A stretch of DNA of 63,567 bases. Source: Gammaproteobacteria bacterium MFB021 (GTDB lineage Bacteria > Pseudomonadota > Gammaproteobacteria > Pseudomonadales > Halomonadaceae). Numbering within the stretch: position 1 is the first letter of the stretch; the number at the start of each line of letters is the position of its first letter. Shown in pieces: positions 1 through 8,599 of the stretch. Under the pieces are notes generated by a model. It was not told the origin of the DNA and did not search any database. It worked only from the letters and a program-made list of their open reading frames with translations. Made by a program: the position numbers and the translations under genes. Location: positions 1 through 63,567 of the forward strand of contig JNVT01000010.1 of the NCBI GenBank assembly GCA_000737985.1, in the 5' to 3' direction.

Positions 1-1002
1 GAGCCAGCCGCGCTCGGCGGAGAGCGCCCGCGCCGCCGGCGCGCGCTCGTAGAAGCCCGCGGCGAGCGGACACGCCTCGCCGTGGCACGCCTTGTCGAGA
101 TGCTCGCAGGCTTTCTCCCGGGCGGTCAGCGTGAGCACCCGCAGCGGCAGCACCGCGGCGGCGTCACCCGAGGGCGGCTCGGCAGGGGCATGAGCCAACG
201 CCTGGGTGTCGGCGGCGAATGCGGCGGGCGGGCGCGCGCCGAGCTGCTCGAGGGATTCCAGCGCCAGCTGCTGGCCGGTATTGCGCGCCGTGAGGAAGAA
301 CACCCGGTCGAGGGGCTCACCGGGCATCGCCTTGAGCATCGGAAACAGCGTCCCCAGCGTCTTGCCGATGCCGGTGGGCGCCTGCAGCAGCAGCCAGCGC
401 CGGGTATGGGTGGCCTTGTAGACCGCCTCCGCCAGCTCGCGCTGGCCGGCGCGGAAGTCGGCGAACGGGAAGTTAAGCGCCACCAGCGCCGCGTCGCGCC
501 GCCGCCGATGCGCCAGCTCCTGCTGGGCCCAGGCCAGAAAGCGCTGGCAGTGGGTCTCGAATACCTCGCGCAGCTCAGACGCGCTGCATGGCTGGCTGAG
601 CGGCGTCTCACGCTGGCTGGCGATATCGAAATAGACCAGGGTCACGGTGAGCTGGTCGAGCCCCCGCGCCAGGCACAGCAGATGGCCGTAGACCTGCGCC
701 TGGGCCCAGTGCAGGGCGCGCTGGTTGGCCGGCTGGCGCGCCAGATCGCCGCGGTGGGTCTTGATCTCCTCGAGCCGGTTAACATCGGGATCATAGCCGT
801 CGGCGCGTCCGCGCACCTCCAGATGCGCATAGTGCCCGGCGAGCGCTATTTCGCGCTCGTAGCGCTCGCCACGGCGTTCGCTCACCACCCGGTGGCCGGC
901 GATGCCCTCCTGGGCCGAGGGCGATGGCGTGAAGCGCAGATCGAGATCGCCCGCCTTGGCCGAGAACTCGCACAGTGCGCGCACCGCGATCCGGTAGCTC
1001 AC
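1..1002 (-). CDS. ATP-dependent DNA helicase, XPD/DinG-like, with N-terminal RecB-like nuclease domain (3' end outside window)
   Basis: A minus-strand reading frame stays open from a GTG at 1002 to the window edge (334 codons seen). Residues 60-110 carry a PD-(D/E)XK pattern: D68 in RADGYD, E79-I-K81, then Q101xxxY105, as in RecB/Cas4-type nucleases. Walker A is APTGIGKT (208-215). Cysteines 299, 306 and 311 lie where XPD/DinG helicases bind an Fe-S cluster; the fourth ligand and the remaining helicase motifs are beyond the edge. The GTG start overlaps the stop of the upstream VRR-NUC gene (GTGA), which suggests translational coupling. Likely role: ATP-driven DNA unwinding in repair. The helicase call is firm; activity of the nuclease domain is inference. 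Confidence 0.85.
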   Translation of the reverse strand, partial: MSYRIAVRALCEFSAKAGDLDLRFTPSPSAQEGIAGHRVVSERRGERYEREIALAGHYAHLEVRGRADGYDPDVNRLEEIKTHRGDLARQPANQRALHWAQAQVYGHLLCLARGLDQLTVTLVYFDIASQRETPLSQPCSASELREVFETHCQRFLAWAQQELAHRRRRDAALVALNFPFADFRAGQRELAEAVYKATHTRRWLLLQAPTGIGKTLGTLFPMLKAMPGEPLDRVFFLTARNTGQQLALESLEQLGARPPAAFAADTQALAHAPAEPPSGDAAAVLPLRVLTLTAREKACEHLDKACHGEACPLAAGFYERAPAARALSAERGWL

Positions 1003-2735
1003 GCCGGGTTCCCGCCCGCCGCGCTATTCGGCGGCACGCCGCCATCCTCTGCTCTCGCGTCCGGCCCGCTCACCGCGGTGTCCAGGCTATCCTGCTCCCA
1101 ACTGACATAGCAGACGCTGACCGGCATGGCATGCTCGGCGCAGAAGGCGAGCCAGCGCTTCTGGTTATCCTGCAGGCGATCCCCGGGTCCCTTCACCTCG
1201 ATCATGCGGTAGCGCGCCTCCTCCGGCCAGAACTGGATCAGGTCCGGCATACCGGCACGATTGGCACGAATATCGCCGAGCAGACGCTCGAACCACAGCC
1301 GCAGGTGGCGCGCGGGGATGCACGTCAACGCCAACGCCAGGGTGCGCTCGTCGAGCGCGCCCCAGGCGACGAACGGTGACTGGATGCCGTGCTTGTCGCG
1401 AAAACGCCGGCGCACGATGTCGGCGTAGTCGCCACGCTCCAGCGCCGCCAGGCAGGCCGTGAACAGCGCCTGGCGCCGGACGTGGAAATCCTCGTCGAAG
1501 AGATCCGCCGGGCCGCTGTGGAACGGGTGGAAGAAGGCCCCCGGCAGCGGCGCGAAGATCGCCTCCCAGCAGAGCAGCCCGAAGAGCGCGTTGATCAGGG
1601 TGTTCTCGACATAGATCACCGGCGCCTCGTCACGACTCAGGTGTGCCGCCACCGCGCCCTCGACCCAGCCGCTGCGCGGCAGCGTCAGCACGTGACTCTC
1701 GGGCTCGGCCGGCGCCTGGGACTGGGCCCGCGGCAGCCCCAGCTTGCGCCGCAGACGCGGCACCACGTGACGCAGCGCCTGGGGCTCCGCTCCGCTCAGC
1801 GGGGCGTTCTCGGCGCACCGGGCCAGCGCCCAGGCCTCGTCGAAGCGTGCCAGGCGTTCGAGCACCCGAATGCGGCGCAGGCGCGCTTCCGGCGCGGCGC
1901 TGTCATGGTAGAGCGCCAGCGCCTGGCGCAGCTCGCCCTGGCGCTCGCTGCGGTAGGCGAGTTTGTAGAGCAGCCGGCCACGGCGCCGCTCCAACCAGGG
2001 GTTGTCGAAGGGCTCGCGCGGGATCTCGGCGAGCAGGTCAACCAGCGGCTCGTCGGCGTCGAAGCGCTCGCGGCAGCGATGCAGATGATGATAGGCCTCC
2101 AGCTCGTCGCGCCGAGAGAAGGCCCGCGACGCTGCCGCCAGGGGGACGGACTCGAAACGGTAGACCCCCAGATCGGCGAGCACGAACTCCGACCACTGCT
2201 GGCGCAGGTTGCCGAAGAACATCAGCCGGAAGCGCTCGCCGAGGGCGTCGACGGTCAGGCGATAGTGCGTGTCGTCGAGGCTCGGCAACCACGCCGGCAG
2301 CGCTCGCGGCGCCGGCGACTCGGCCGCCAGCGCCGCGCACCAGACGGCCTTGCTCGCGCTGCGCGAAAGCCCCAGCTCGGCCAGCCACGGCGCCAGGTCG
2401 GCGGCAAGCTCGCTCTTGGTCATCAAGGCAAAGAGTGCCGCCAGCTCCAGCTCGGCATCGGTCTCGATCCAGCCGGCGGCGATCAGCGGTGCCGCCGCCG
2501 CCCGGGTATCGCCGATCTCGGCGTAGCGCAGCCGGCTGGCACGAAAGTCGACGCCCTTGCGCATCACCATACGCACCAGCAGCGCCCGCGATGCGCGCGG
2601 CAGCGCTTCGAAGGCGGCGATGAAGTCGCGCTCCTCGGCCGACAGCAGATCGGCATAACGCGACCCGAGCCAGTCGAGCACGGTGTGGAAATTGGCCAGG
2701 TAGTAGAACGGGTCGTCGAGCGTGGGCAACGCCAT
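999..2735 (-). CDS. FAN1-like VRR-NUC structure-specific nuclease
   Basis: 578 aa from ATG 2735. The C-terminal VRR-NUC core is visible as GMPDLIQFW, then IEVKGPGDRLQDNQ, with D498, E513 and K515. The 15-residue D-to-E spacing and the EVKGPxDRL string match the catalytic site of eukaryotic FAN1, and bacterial FAN1 homologues have similar length. The middle is helical, as expected for the SAP/TPR-like parts of that family. FAN1 proteins cut branched DNA and take part in interstrand crosslink repair. An in-frame start at 3119 exists but would run into the divergent kinase gene and adds Arg-rich non-family sequence, so I reject it. The stop overlaps the helicase start by 4 bp, so the two probably act together. 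Confidence 0.88.
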   Translation of the reverse strand: MALPTLDDPFYYLANFHTVLDWLGSRYADLLSAEERDFIAAFEALPRASRALLVRMVMRKGVDFRASRLRYAEIGDTRAAAAPLIAAGWIETDAELELAALFALMTKSELAADLAPWLAELGLSRSASKAVWCAALAAESPAPRALPAWLPSLDDTHYRLTVDALGERFRLMFFGNLRQQWSEFVLADLGVYRFESVPLAAASRAFSRRDELEAYHHLHRCRERFDADEPLVDLLAEIPREPFDNPWLERRRGRLLYKLAYRSERQGELRQALALYHDSAAPEARLRRIRVLERLARFDEAWALARCAENAPLSGAEPQALRHVVPRLRRKLGLPRAQSQAPAEPESHVLTLPRSGWVEGAVAAHLSRDEAPVIYVENTLINALFGLLCWEAIFAPLPGAFFHPFHSGPADLFDEDFHVRRQALFTACLAALERGDYADIVRRRFRDKHGIQSPFVAWGALDERTLALALTCIPARHLRLWFERLLGDIRANRAGMPDLIQFWPEEARYRMIEVKGPGDRLQDNQKRWLAFCAEHAMPVSVCYVSWEQDSLDTAVSGPDARAEDGGVPPNSAAGGNPA

Positions 2736-2978
2736 AGAGAAGTATCGCGTAATGAGGGTGACCAGTGGCGAGTGAAGAATAGCGAGCGAACTGGCTAAGC
2801 ATACAGGTTTCGGCCTCGCCATCGAAGTCACCCCGGCGCATGCCGATTCGACGGCGGGTGCTCGAAGCGCATGGCCTTCTGGGCTAACCTCGGGGTCTGA
2901 GCGGGCTACCCCGCCACCACGCCATCGCGATTTCCATCTCGGCCATCGCCCCCGGGCCAGCCACCGCCGGAGTGCCTC

Positions 2979-4622
2979 ATGCAGCATTTCTACAACGCCG
3001 CCGACACCCTGATCGATGACGTCCTCGCCGGCGTCAGTGCACTGACGGACGTGCGCATCGCCGAACCCAGCCAGCATCTGCGTATTCTGGTCCGCGCCGA
3101 CTGGGATCGCGAGCACCAAGGGCGTGACCAGGTCGCCCTACTCTCCGGCGGTGGCGGCGGCCACGAGCCGGTCCACGCCGGCTTCATCGGCGAGGGCATG
3201 CTGACCGGCGCGGTGGTCGGCGGGCTGTTCGCCTCGCCCAGCGTGGATGCGGTGCTCGCCGCGATTCGCGAGGTGTGCGGCGCAGCCGGCTGCCTGCTGA
3301 TCGTCAAGAACTACACCGGCGACCGGCTCAATTTCGGCCTCGCCGCCGAGCAGGCTCGCCAGGAGGGCCTAGCGGTGTCGATGGTGATCGTCGGCGACGA
3401 TATCGCCCTGCCCGACTCCCCCCAGCCGCGCGGCATCGCCGGCACGCTGATCGTGCACAAGCTGGCCGGCTGGCTGGCGGCGCAGCAGATACCGCTGGAG
3501 ACCTTGAGCGAGCGCGTCGAAGCCGCCCTGCCGCGGATCGCCTCGCTGGGTCTGGCGCTCTCCCACGCCGCCCGCCCGGGCGAGGCGAAGGCGCCCTGCG
3601 CGCCCGAGCTGGGCCTGGGCATCCACAACGAGAGCGGCGTGCGCCGGGTCGATCCGGAGAGCGCCAGTGAGGCGGTGGAGACCCTGCTGGCACCGCTCAC
3701 CGAGACCCTCGCCGCGCGCGGCTACGCAGCGCCCTACGTGGCCCTGCTCAACAATCTGGGCGGCGCCGCCGAACAGGAGATGCAGGTGCTCGCCGCCAGC
3801 CTGCTGGTCAACCGCCGCGGACTCGCGCTCTCCGGGTTGATCGGGCCGGCGGCACTGATGACCTCGCTCGACATGCAGGGCTTCTCGATCACCCTGGTGG
3901 CGGCCGACGACGATCTCATCAGCGCTCTCGCCGCGCCGACCGATGCGCCCGCCTGGCCGGGGCTGCGCACGCCGCGCGCGCCGGCCCGCTTCACGCCCCA
4001 GATCAGCGAGCCGCCAATGCCCGAACATGTCGAGCGCGACGCCACGGTGGAGACTCTGGTGCGCGCGGCGATCGCGGTACTGACGGAGTCGCGCCAGGCC
4101 CTCGACGACCTGGATGCCCGCAGCGGCGACGGCGATGCCGGTACCAGCCTGGCCAGCGGCGCCGAGGCCGTCGCCCGGCGTCTCGATGCCGGTCAGTTGG
4201 AGAGCGCTCGACCCGGGGCGCTGTTCGCTGGCATCGGGGCCTGCCTCGCCCGCGACATGGGCGGCTCCAGCGGCGTGCTGCTATCGATACTGTTCACCGC
4301 GGCGGGGGCCGAGCTGGCCGAGAACGACGAGCTCGCCGCGGCGCTGGCGGTGGGCATCGAGCGCATGCAGCGCTACGGCGGCGCGTCGCAGGGCGACCGC
4401 ACCCTGCTCGATGCGCTGATACCGGCGGTGGAGGCACTGCGCGAGGGCGGCAATCTGGCCAGGGCGGCCGAGCGCGCGCGGGAAGGTGCCGAGGCTACGG
4501 CGACGATGGCGCAAGCCCGCGCCGGGCGCTCCGCCTATCTGCCCGAGAGCGCCCTGCAGGGGGTGACCGACCCCGGTGCCGAGGCGGTGGCGCGGGTGCT
4601 GCAGGCGCTGGCCGAGGCCTGA
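2979..4622 (+). CDS. dhaKL: dihydroxyacetone kinase, fused DhaK-DhaL (ATP type)
   Basis: 547 aa. The DhaK part (about 1-335) has the substrate loop SGGGGGHEPVHAGF (56-69) and a His at 216 in GLGIHNESG, equivalent to the His that binds dihydroxyacetone covalently. The DhaL part (about 350-547) has SGDGDAGT (382-389), whose Asp residues bind Mg-ATP, plus MGGSSG and GDRTLLDA. The fusion indicates an ATP-dependent kinase, not a PTS-dependent DhaKLM system. It phosphorylates dihydroxyacetone to DHAP in the cytoplasm, feeding glycolysis. It stands alone, divergent from the nuclease gene and convergent with the parA-like gene. No regulator or glycerol dehydrogenase lies beside it. Confidence 0.92.
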   Translation: MQHFYNAADTLIDDVLAGVSALTDVRIAEPSQHLRILVRADWDREHQGRDQVALLSGGGGGHEPVHAGFIGEGMLTGAVVGGLFASPSVDAVLAAIREVCGAAGCLLIVKNYTGDRLNFGLAAEQARQEGLAVSMVIVGDDIALPDSPQPRGIAGTLIVHKLAGWLAAQQIPLETLSERVEAALPRIASLGLALSHAARPGEAKAPCAPELGLGIHNESGVRRVDPESASEAVETLLAPLTETLAARGYAAPYVALLNNLGGAAEQEMQVLAASLLVNRRGLALSGLIGPAALMTSLDMQGFSITLVAADDDLISALAAPTDAPAWPGLRTPRAPARFTPQISEPPMPEHVERDATVETLVRAAIAVLTESRQALDDLDARSGDGDAGTSLASGAEAVARRLDAGQLESARPGALFAGIGACLARDMGGSSGVLLSILFTAAGAELAENDELAAALAVGIERMQRYGGASQGDRTLLDALIPAVEALREGGNLARAAERAREGAEATATMAQARAGRSAYLPESALQGVTDPGAEAVARVLQALAEA

Positions 4623-4633
4623 GCGCGTCTTAT

Positions 4634-4788
4634 CCAAGGCGCCCGATACCGCGCCTTGGCTATCTATGGCGCCCAGTACCGCGCCTTGTCTATCTATGGC
4701 GCCCAGTGCCGCGCCTTGTCTATCTATGGCGCCCGATGCCGCGCCCTGGCTATCTATGCCGCCCGATGCCGCGCCTTAGGCGTCGAGA
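4634..4788 (+). repeat. tandem array of five 30-bp units, each with an internal hairpin
   Basis: Units start at 4639, 4669, 4699, 4729 and 4759 (last one diverged), with consensus beginning GCGCCCRRTRCCGCGCC and ending TTGKCTATCTATG. Each unit carries GGCGC-8 nt-GCGCC. In the first copy the stem extends to 9 bp (CCAAGGCGC 4634-4642 with GCGCCTTGG 4651-4659, 8-nt loop), like a terminator. The array fills the gap between the convergent dhaKL and parA-like genes, and the last unit contains the parA stop codon (4776-4778). There are no unique spacers, so it is not CRISPR. Confidence 0.9.
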
Positions 4789-5522
4789 TCGGCCTTGAGC
4801 TCTCGCCACAGCTGACGGTAGGCCAGGGTCGCGCGGCTGCGCGGCGCCAGGTCGGCCAGCGGCTGGCATTCGAGGCTCATGCGTTCGACGTCGCTGGCAT
4901 AGGGAATCCAGCTGCGCATGGGCCGGCCCAGGGCCGCCGGCGGTGAATCGAGCCAGTCGCGGTGCAGGGTGCGCCGCCGGTCGACCAGATTGAAGAACGG
5001 CGAGAGTCGCTCGCGCTGGCGCTTCTTGAGATCGAGATGGTCGAGCATGCGCGAGAACGCCTGCACCGACAGCGGGCTGGGGATGGTCGGTACCAGGATG
5101 CGGTCGGCAGCACGGATCAGCTGCTCGGCCAGCGTCGACAGTCCCGGCGGGCAGTCGAGGATCATCAGCCCGTACTCCTCGCCGAACGGCTCGATCAGCC
5201 GCTTGAGATGCTTGTCACCATCGGCGCTGGCGTCGAGCAGGCGGTCCAGCTCGCGCAGGCGAATATCCGCCGGCAGCAGGTCGAAGCGCTCCCACGGGGT
5301 GTGCTGCACCTGCTCGCCGAGCGGCGACTTACCGGCGAGCAGCTTGGAGACCTTCTTGCTCAGCCCGCTCTCGCCGCCCAGCACCCAGGTCGAGGCCCCC
5401 TGGGCGTCGAGATCCCACAACAGCACCGGCACCCGGTCGCGATTGGCCTCCCGGGCCAGATTGACCGCCGCCGAGGTCTTGCCCACTCCGCCCTTCAAAT
5501 TGTGCAGCGCCACGACCTTCAT
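4776..5522 (-). CDS. orphan ParA/MinD-family ATPase
   Basis: 248 aa from ATG 5522. The N-terminus reads MKVVALHNLKGGVGKTS, a deviant Walker A with the signature lysine. Walker B-like LMILDCPPGLSTL follows near residue 120. ParA proteins bind ATP, dimerise on DNA and position plasmids, chromosomes or protein complexes. No parB, parS cluster or flagellar/chemotaxis partner is nearby, so the cargo is unknown. A GTG four codons upstream (5534) is possible, but the AAGGGG purine tract fits the ATG better. Its stop codon lies inside the 30-bp repeat array. Confidence 0.85.
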   Translation of the reverse strand: MKVVALHNLKGGVGKTSAAVNLAREANRDRVPVLLWDLDAQGASTWVLGGESGLSKKVSKLLAGKSPLGEQVQHTPWERFDLLPADIRLRELDRLLDASADGDKHLKRLIEPFGEEYGLMILDCPPGLSTLAEQLIRAADRILVPTIPSPLSVQAFSRMLDHLDLKKRQRERLSPFFNLVDRRRTLHRDWLDSPPAALGRPMRSWIPYASDVERMSLECQPLADLAPRSRATLAYRQLWRELKADLDA

Positions 5523-5558
5523 GCTCTCGACCACCCCTTGTTAACATATGGTTACATT

Positions 5559-5903
5559 CTAAGGGCCATGGTTTTCGGACATGATGACAGTTCGATGACA
5601 ATCGCCCTCGTGCTGTGCCAGCCAGCGCCGCTTCTGAGCCGCGCCAAGGCGCTTGATCGCCGCCTCCCGCTTGAGCGCCTCGCTCTGGCTCCCCACCTGC
5701 TCGACGTGGCGCAGCGTCAGTGGCCCGCGCCCGCGCAGCGCGCGAGCCCCCTTGCCGCGACTGTGCTCGGCGAAGCGCCGCGCGACGTCGGTGGTGATGC
5801 CGGTATAGAGCGCCCCGGCGGCGGTCTCGATCAAGTAGAGATACCAGGGGCGCACGGCAGCCGTTGGCGCATCATCCCCCGGGCATTCGCTCACCTTCGC
5901 CAC
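5559..5903 (-). CDS. GIY-YIG domain protein (YhbQ-like)
   Basis: 114 aa. WYLYLIETAAGALYTGITTD gives the GIY-YIG pattern (YLY...YTG), followed by ARRFAEHSRGKGARALRGRGP and a later GSQSEALKREAAIK, which supplies the Arg and Glu typical of the short single-domain nucleases. YhbQ-family members are small cytoplasmic proteins with weak or uncertain DNA nuclease activity. It lies immediately downstream of rpe on the same strand (2-bp gap), so the two are likely cotranscribed without an obvious functional link. Confidence 0.85.
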   Translation of the reverse strand: MAKVSECPGDDAPTAAVRPWYLYLIETAAGALYTGITTDVARRFAEHSRGKGARALRGRGPLTLRHVEQVGSQSEALKREAAIKRLGAAQKRRWLAQHEGDCHRTVIMSENHGP

Positions 5904-5904
5904 C

Positions 5905-6594
5905 TCAGTCCAGTGCCGCCAGGGCGCTACGCATCTCGCCGATCACGCCATCGTAGCGGTGCGGGTCGTCGAGGCTGCGCGCCTTGAAGATCGCCGAGCC
6001 GGAGACGAAGGTATCGGCGCCGGCCCGCGCGATCTCGGCGATGTTCTGCGGCGACACCCCGCCATCGATCTCCAGCCGGATCGGCAGCCCGCTGGCGTCG
6101 ATCCGGCGCCGCGCCTCTTGCAGCTTGTCGAGCGCGGCGGGGATGAACGACTGGCCACCGAAGCCGGGGTTGACGCTCATCAGCAGGATCATGTCGAGCT
6201 TGTCCATCACGTAGTCGAGATAGGAGAGCGGTGTGGCCGGGTTGAACACCAGGCCGGCCTTGCAGCCACGGCTCTTGATCAGCTGCAGCGAACGATCGAT
6301 ATGCTCCGAGGCTTCCGGATGGAAGGTGACGTAGCTGGCGCCGGCATCGATGAAGTCACCAATCAGCTGATCCACCGGCTTGACCATCAGGTGGCAGTCG
6401 ATCGGCGCGGTGACGCCGTGCTTGCGCAATGCCTCGCACACCATGGGGCCGATGGTCAGATTGGGCACGTAGTGGTTGTCCATCACATCGAAGTGGATCA
6501 TGTCGGCGCCGGAGGCCAGCACATCGTCCACCTCCTGCCCCAGGCAGGCGAAGTTGGCGGAGAGAATCGAGGGGGCAATCTTGAAATCACGCAT
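5905..6594 (-). CDS. rpe: ribulose-phosphate 3-epimerase
   Basis: 229 aa from ATG 6594, matching the family size. A TIM-barrel protein with [12 protein letters not shown] at the N-terminus, [18 protein letters not shown] (metal-ligand His and catalytic Asp), the HLMV string, [12 protein letters not shown] (phosphate-loop region) and EIDGGV near the C-terminus. It interconverts ribulose-5-P and xylulose-5-P in the pentose phosphate pathway. An upstream in-frame ATG at 6630 would add a 12-residue tail not typical of Rpe. The GIY-YIG gene follows directly. Confidence 0.96.
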   Translation of the reverse strand: MRDFKIAPSILSANFACLGQEVDDVLASGADMIHFDVMDNHYVPNLTIGPMVCEALRKHGVTAPIDCHLMVKPVDQLIGDFIDAGASYVTFHPEASEHIDRSLQLIKSRGCKAGLVFNPATPLSYLDYVMDKLDMILLMSVNPGFGGQSFIPAALDKLQEARRRIDASGLPIRLEIDGGVSPQNIAEIARAGADTFVSGSAIFKARSLDDPHRYDGVIGEMRSALAALD

Positions 6595-6821
6595 ATGACG
6601 CAGCGTCCTGGCAGTGATGGGCGTGGGCATAAGTCCGAGTATGCCTGCATTCTAGCAGCCCTCGGCGCCGCTGCGGTTAGCCGATCGTGCGCCCACGGGC
6701 TATGCTCGGCCAGCGGGTAGCGGGAGAACGCCGCCGGCGCCGAGCGTCCCGGGCCCCGCGCCAAACAGGACCAAAGCCAAGATAAAGACCCATGACGGGA
6801 TCAGTCCAAGGAGCTTATGCC

Positions 6822-8564
6822 ATGTCCTCACTCTTTCGCCCGCGCGCCCGGTGCTGGCTGTCGATCACGCTCTCCACGCTCTATCTGGGCATCGCGCCAC
6901 TGGCGCAGGCCGATTCGGCGATCCTCGAGGGCGAGCGCTTCCATCCGCAGGTGGGGGAGCACGGCATGGTCGCGACCAGCCACTATCTGGCCTCGCAGAT
7001 CGCCCACGACGTGCTCGCCAAGGGCGGCAATGCGGTGGACGCCGCGGTCACCGCCGGCTTTGCGCTGGCGGTGACCCAGCCGCGCTCGGGCAATATCGGC
7101 GGTGGCGGCTTCATGCTGATCTCCGACGAGCAGCGCGACGAGGTGATCGCCATCGACTACCGCGAAAAGGCGCCCGCGGCAGCCTACACGACGATGTTCC
7201 AGAACGATCAGGGCGAGGCGGTGCCCAAGCTCTCGCGCTTCACCCACAACGCTGCCGGCGTACCCGGCACGGTGGCCGGCCTGGCCCTGGCGCTGGACAA
7301 GTACGGCACCCTGAGCCTGGCCGAGGCGCTGGCCCCGGCGATCAAGCTGGCCGAGGAGGGCTTCGAGGTACCGCCGCGCTTCGCCGAAGGGCTGGCACAG
7401 GCCCAGGATCGCCTCAAGCAGTGGGACGCCACGCGCAAGGTGTTCTACAAGCCCGACGGCTCGAACTACCAGGCCGGTGAGCTGTTCCGCCAGCCCGATC
7501 TCGCCGCCACGCTCAAGCGCATCGCCGCCCAGGGCCCGCGCGAGTTCTACGAAGGCGAGACAGCGCGCCTGATCAGCGCCGAGATGCAGCGCCACGGCGG
7601 CCTGATGACTGCCCAGGATCTGGCCGACTATCGGCCCACGATTCGCCAGCCCGTGCACGGCAACTATCGCGGCTACGACGTCTACGCCATGAGCCCGCCC
7701 TCCTCCGGCGGCGCCCATATCGTGCAGATGCTGAACATTCTCGAGGGCTATGACATCCACGCCATGGGCTTCAACTCGGCGCGCACCATTCACCTGATGG
7801 CCGAGGCGATGCAGCGCGCCTACGCCGACCGCGCCAAATACCTGGGCGACCCCGATTTCGTCGACGTGCCGCTGGCCGGGCTGACCTCGCCGGCCTACGC
7901 CGCCGAGCTGCGCGCCGAGATCCCCCTCGACCACGCTACCCCGAGCGCCGAGATCGCCGCCGGCAACCCGCTGCCCTATGAGTCCAACGAGACCACACAC
8001 TTCTCGATCGCCGACGACAGCGGCCTGGCGGTCTCCAACACCTATACCATCAACTTCAGCTACGGCTCGGGCATCGTGGTCGACGGCGCCGGCTTTCTGC
8101 TCAACAACGAGATGGATGACTTCTCGGCCAAGCCGGGCGCGCCCAACGCCTATGGTCTGATCGGCGGCGAAGCCAACAAGATCGAGCCGCGCAAGCGCAT
8201 GCTGTCGTCGATGACGCCGACCATCGTCAAGAAGGATGGCAAGAACTTCCTGATCACCGGCAGCCCCGGCGGCTCGCGCATCATCACCACGACGCTGCAG
8301 GTGGTGATGAACGTGATCGACCACGGCATGAACATCCAGAGCGCCGTGAGCGCGCCGCGTATCCACCACCAGTGGCTGCCCGACGAGATCCGCATCGAGG
8401 ATGGCATCAGCCCCGACACCCAGGCGCTGCTCGAGGCGATGGGCCACACCCTCAGCCAGCAGGAGGCGATGGGCGCCGCGCAGTCGATCCTGATCGAACC
8501 CGACGGCACCTTCACCGGCGGCGCCGACCCGCGCCGCTCGACCTCCTCCGCCATGGGGCTGTGA
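6822..8564 (+). CDS. ggt: gamma-glutamyltransferase (periplasmic proenzyme)
   Basis: 580 aa from ATG 6822, preceded by AAGGAG at 6808-6813. Residues 1-30 form a signal peptide ending near PLAQA. The mature part begins with the conserved AKGGNAVDAAVTAGFALAV and GNIGGGGFML. The autoprocessing site is NETTHFSIAD; the second Thr should become the N-terminal nucleophile of the small subunit, followed by NTYTINFSYGSG. GGT cleaves the gamma-glutamyl bond of glutathione and transfers it to water or amino acids in the periplasm. An earlier in-frame ATG (6792) lacks a good ribosome-binding site. Confidence 0.95.
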   Translation: MSSLFRPRARCWLSITLSTLYLGIAPLAQADSAILEGERFHPQVGEHGMVATSHYLASQIAHDVLAKGGNAVDAAVTAGFALAVTQPRSGNIGGGGFMLISDEQRDEVIAIDYREKAPAAAYTTMFQNDQGEAVPKLSRFTHNAAGVPGTVAGLALALDKYGTLSLAEALAPAIKLAEEGFEVPPRFAEGLAQAQDRLKQWDATRKVFYKPDGSNYQAGELFRQPDLAATLKRIAAQGPREFYEGETARLISAEMQRHGGLMTAQDLADYRPTIRQPVHGNYRGYDVYAMSPPSSGGAHIVQMLNILEGYDIHAMGFNSARTIHLMAEAMQRAYADRAKYLGDPDFVDVPLAGLTSPAYAAELRAEIPLDHATPSAEIAAGNPLPYESNETTHFSIADDSGLAVSNTYTINFSYGSGIVVDGAGFLLNNEMDDFSAKPGAPNAYGLIGGEANKIEPRKRMLSSMTPTIVKKDGKNFLITGSPGGSRIITTTLQVVMNVIDHGMNIQSAVSAPRIHHQWLPDEIRIEDGISPDTQALLEAMGHTLSQQEAMGAAQSILIEPDGTFTGGADPRRSTSSAMGL

Positions 8565-8599
8565 GTGCAGGCTCGGCGCGCCCCGGGTAGCCGGCGCTG

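Noticed and set aside
1389-2798. 469-aa plus-strand frame opposite the VRR-NUC gene
   Set aside because: Antisense shadow; the minus strand carries the conserved EVKGPGD nuclease motif.
4576-4779. Frame encoding decapeptide repeats (MAPSTAPCLS-like)
   Set aside because: Arises only because the 30-bp DNA repeat is a multiple of three; it overlaps the end of dhaKL and has no ribosome-binding site.
4634-4788. CRISPR array
   Set aside because: Repeats are directly tandem with no unique spacers and no cas genes are nearby.
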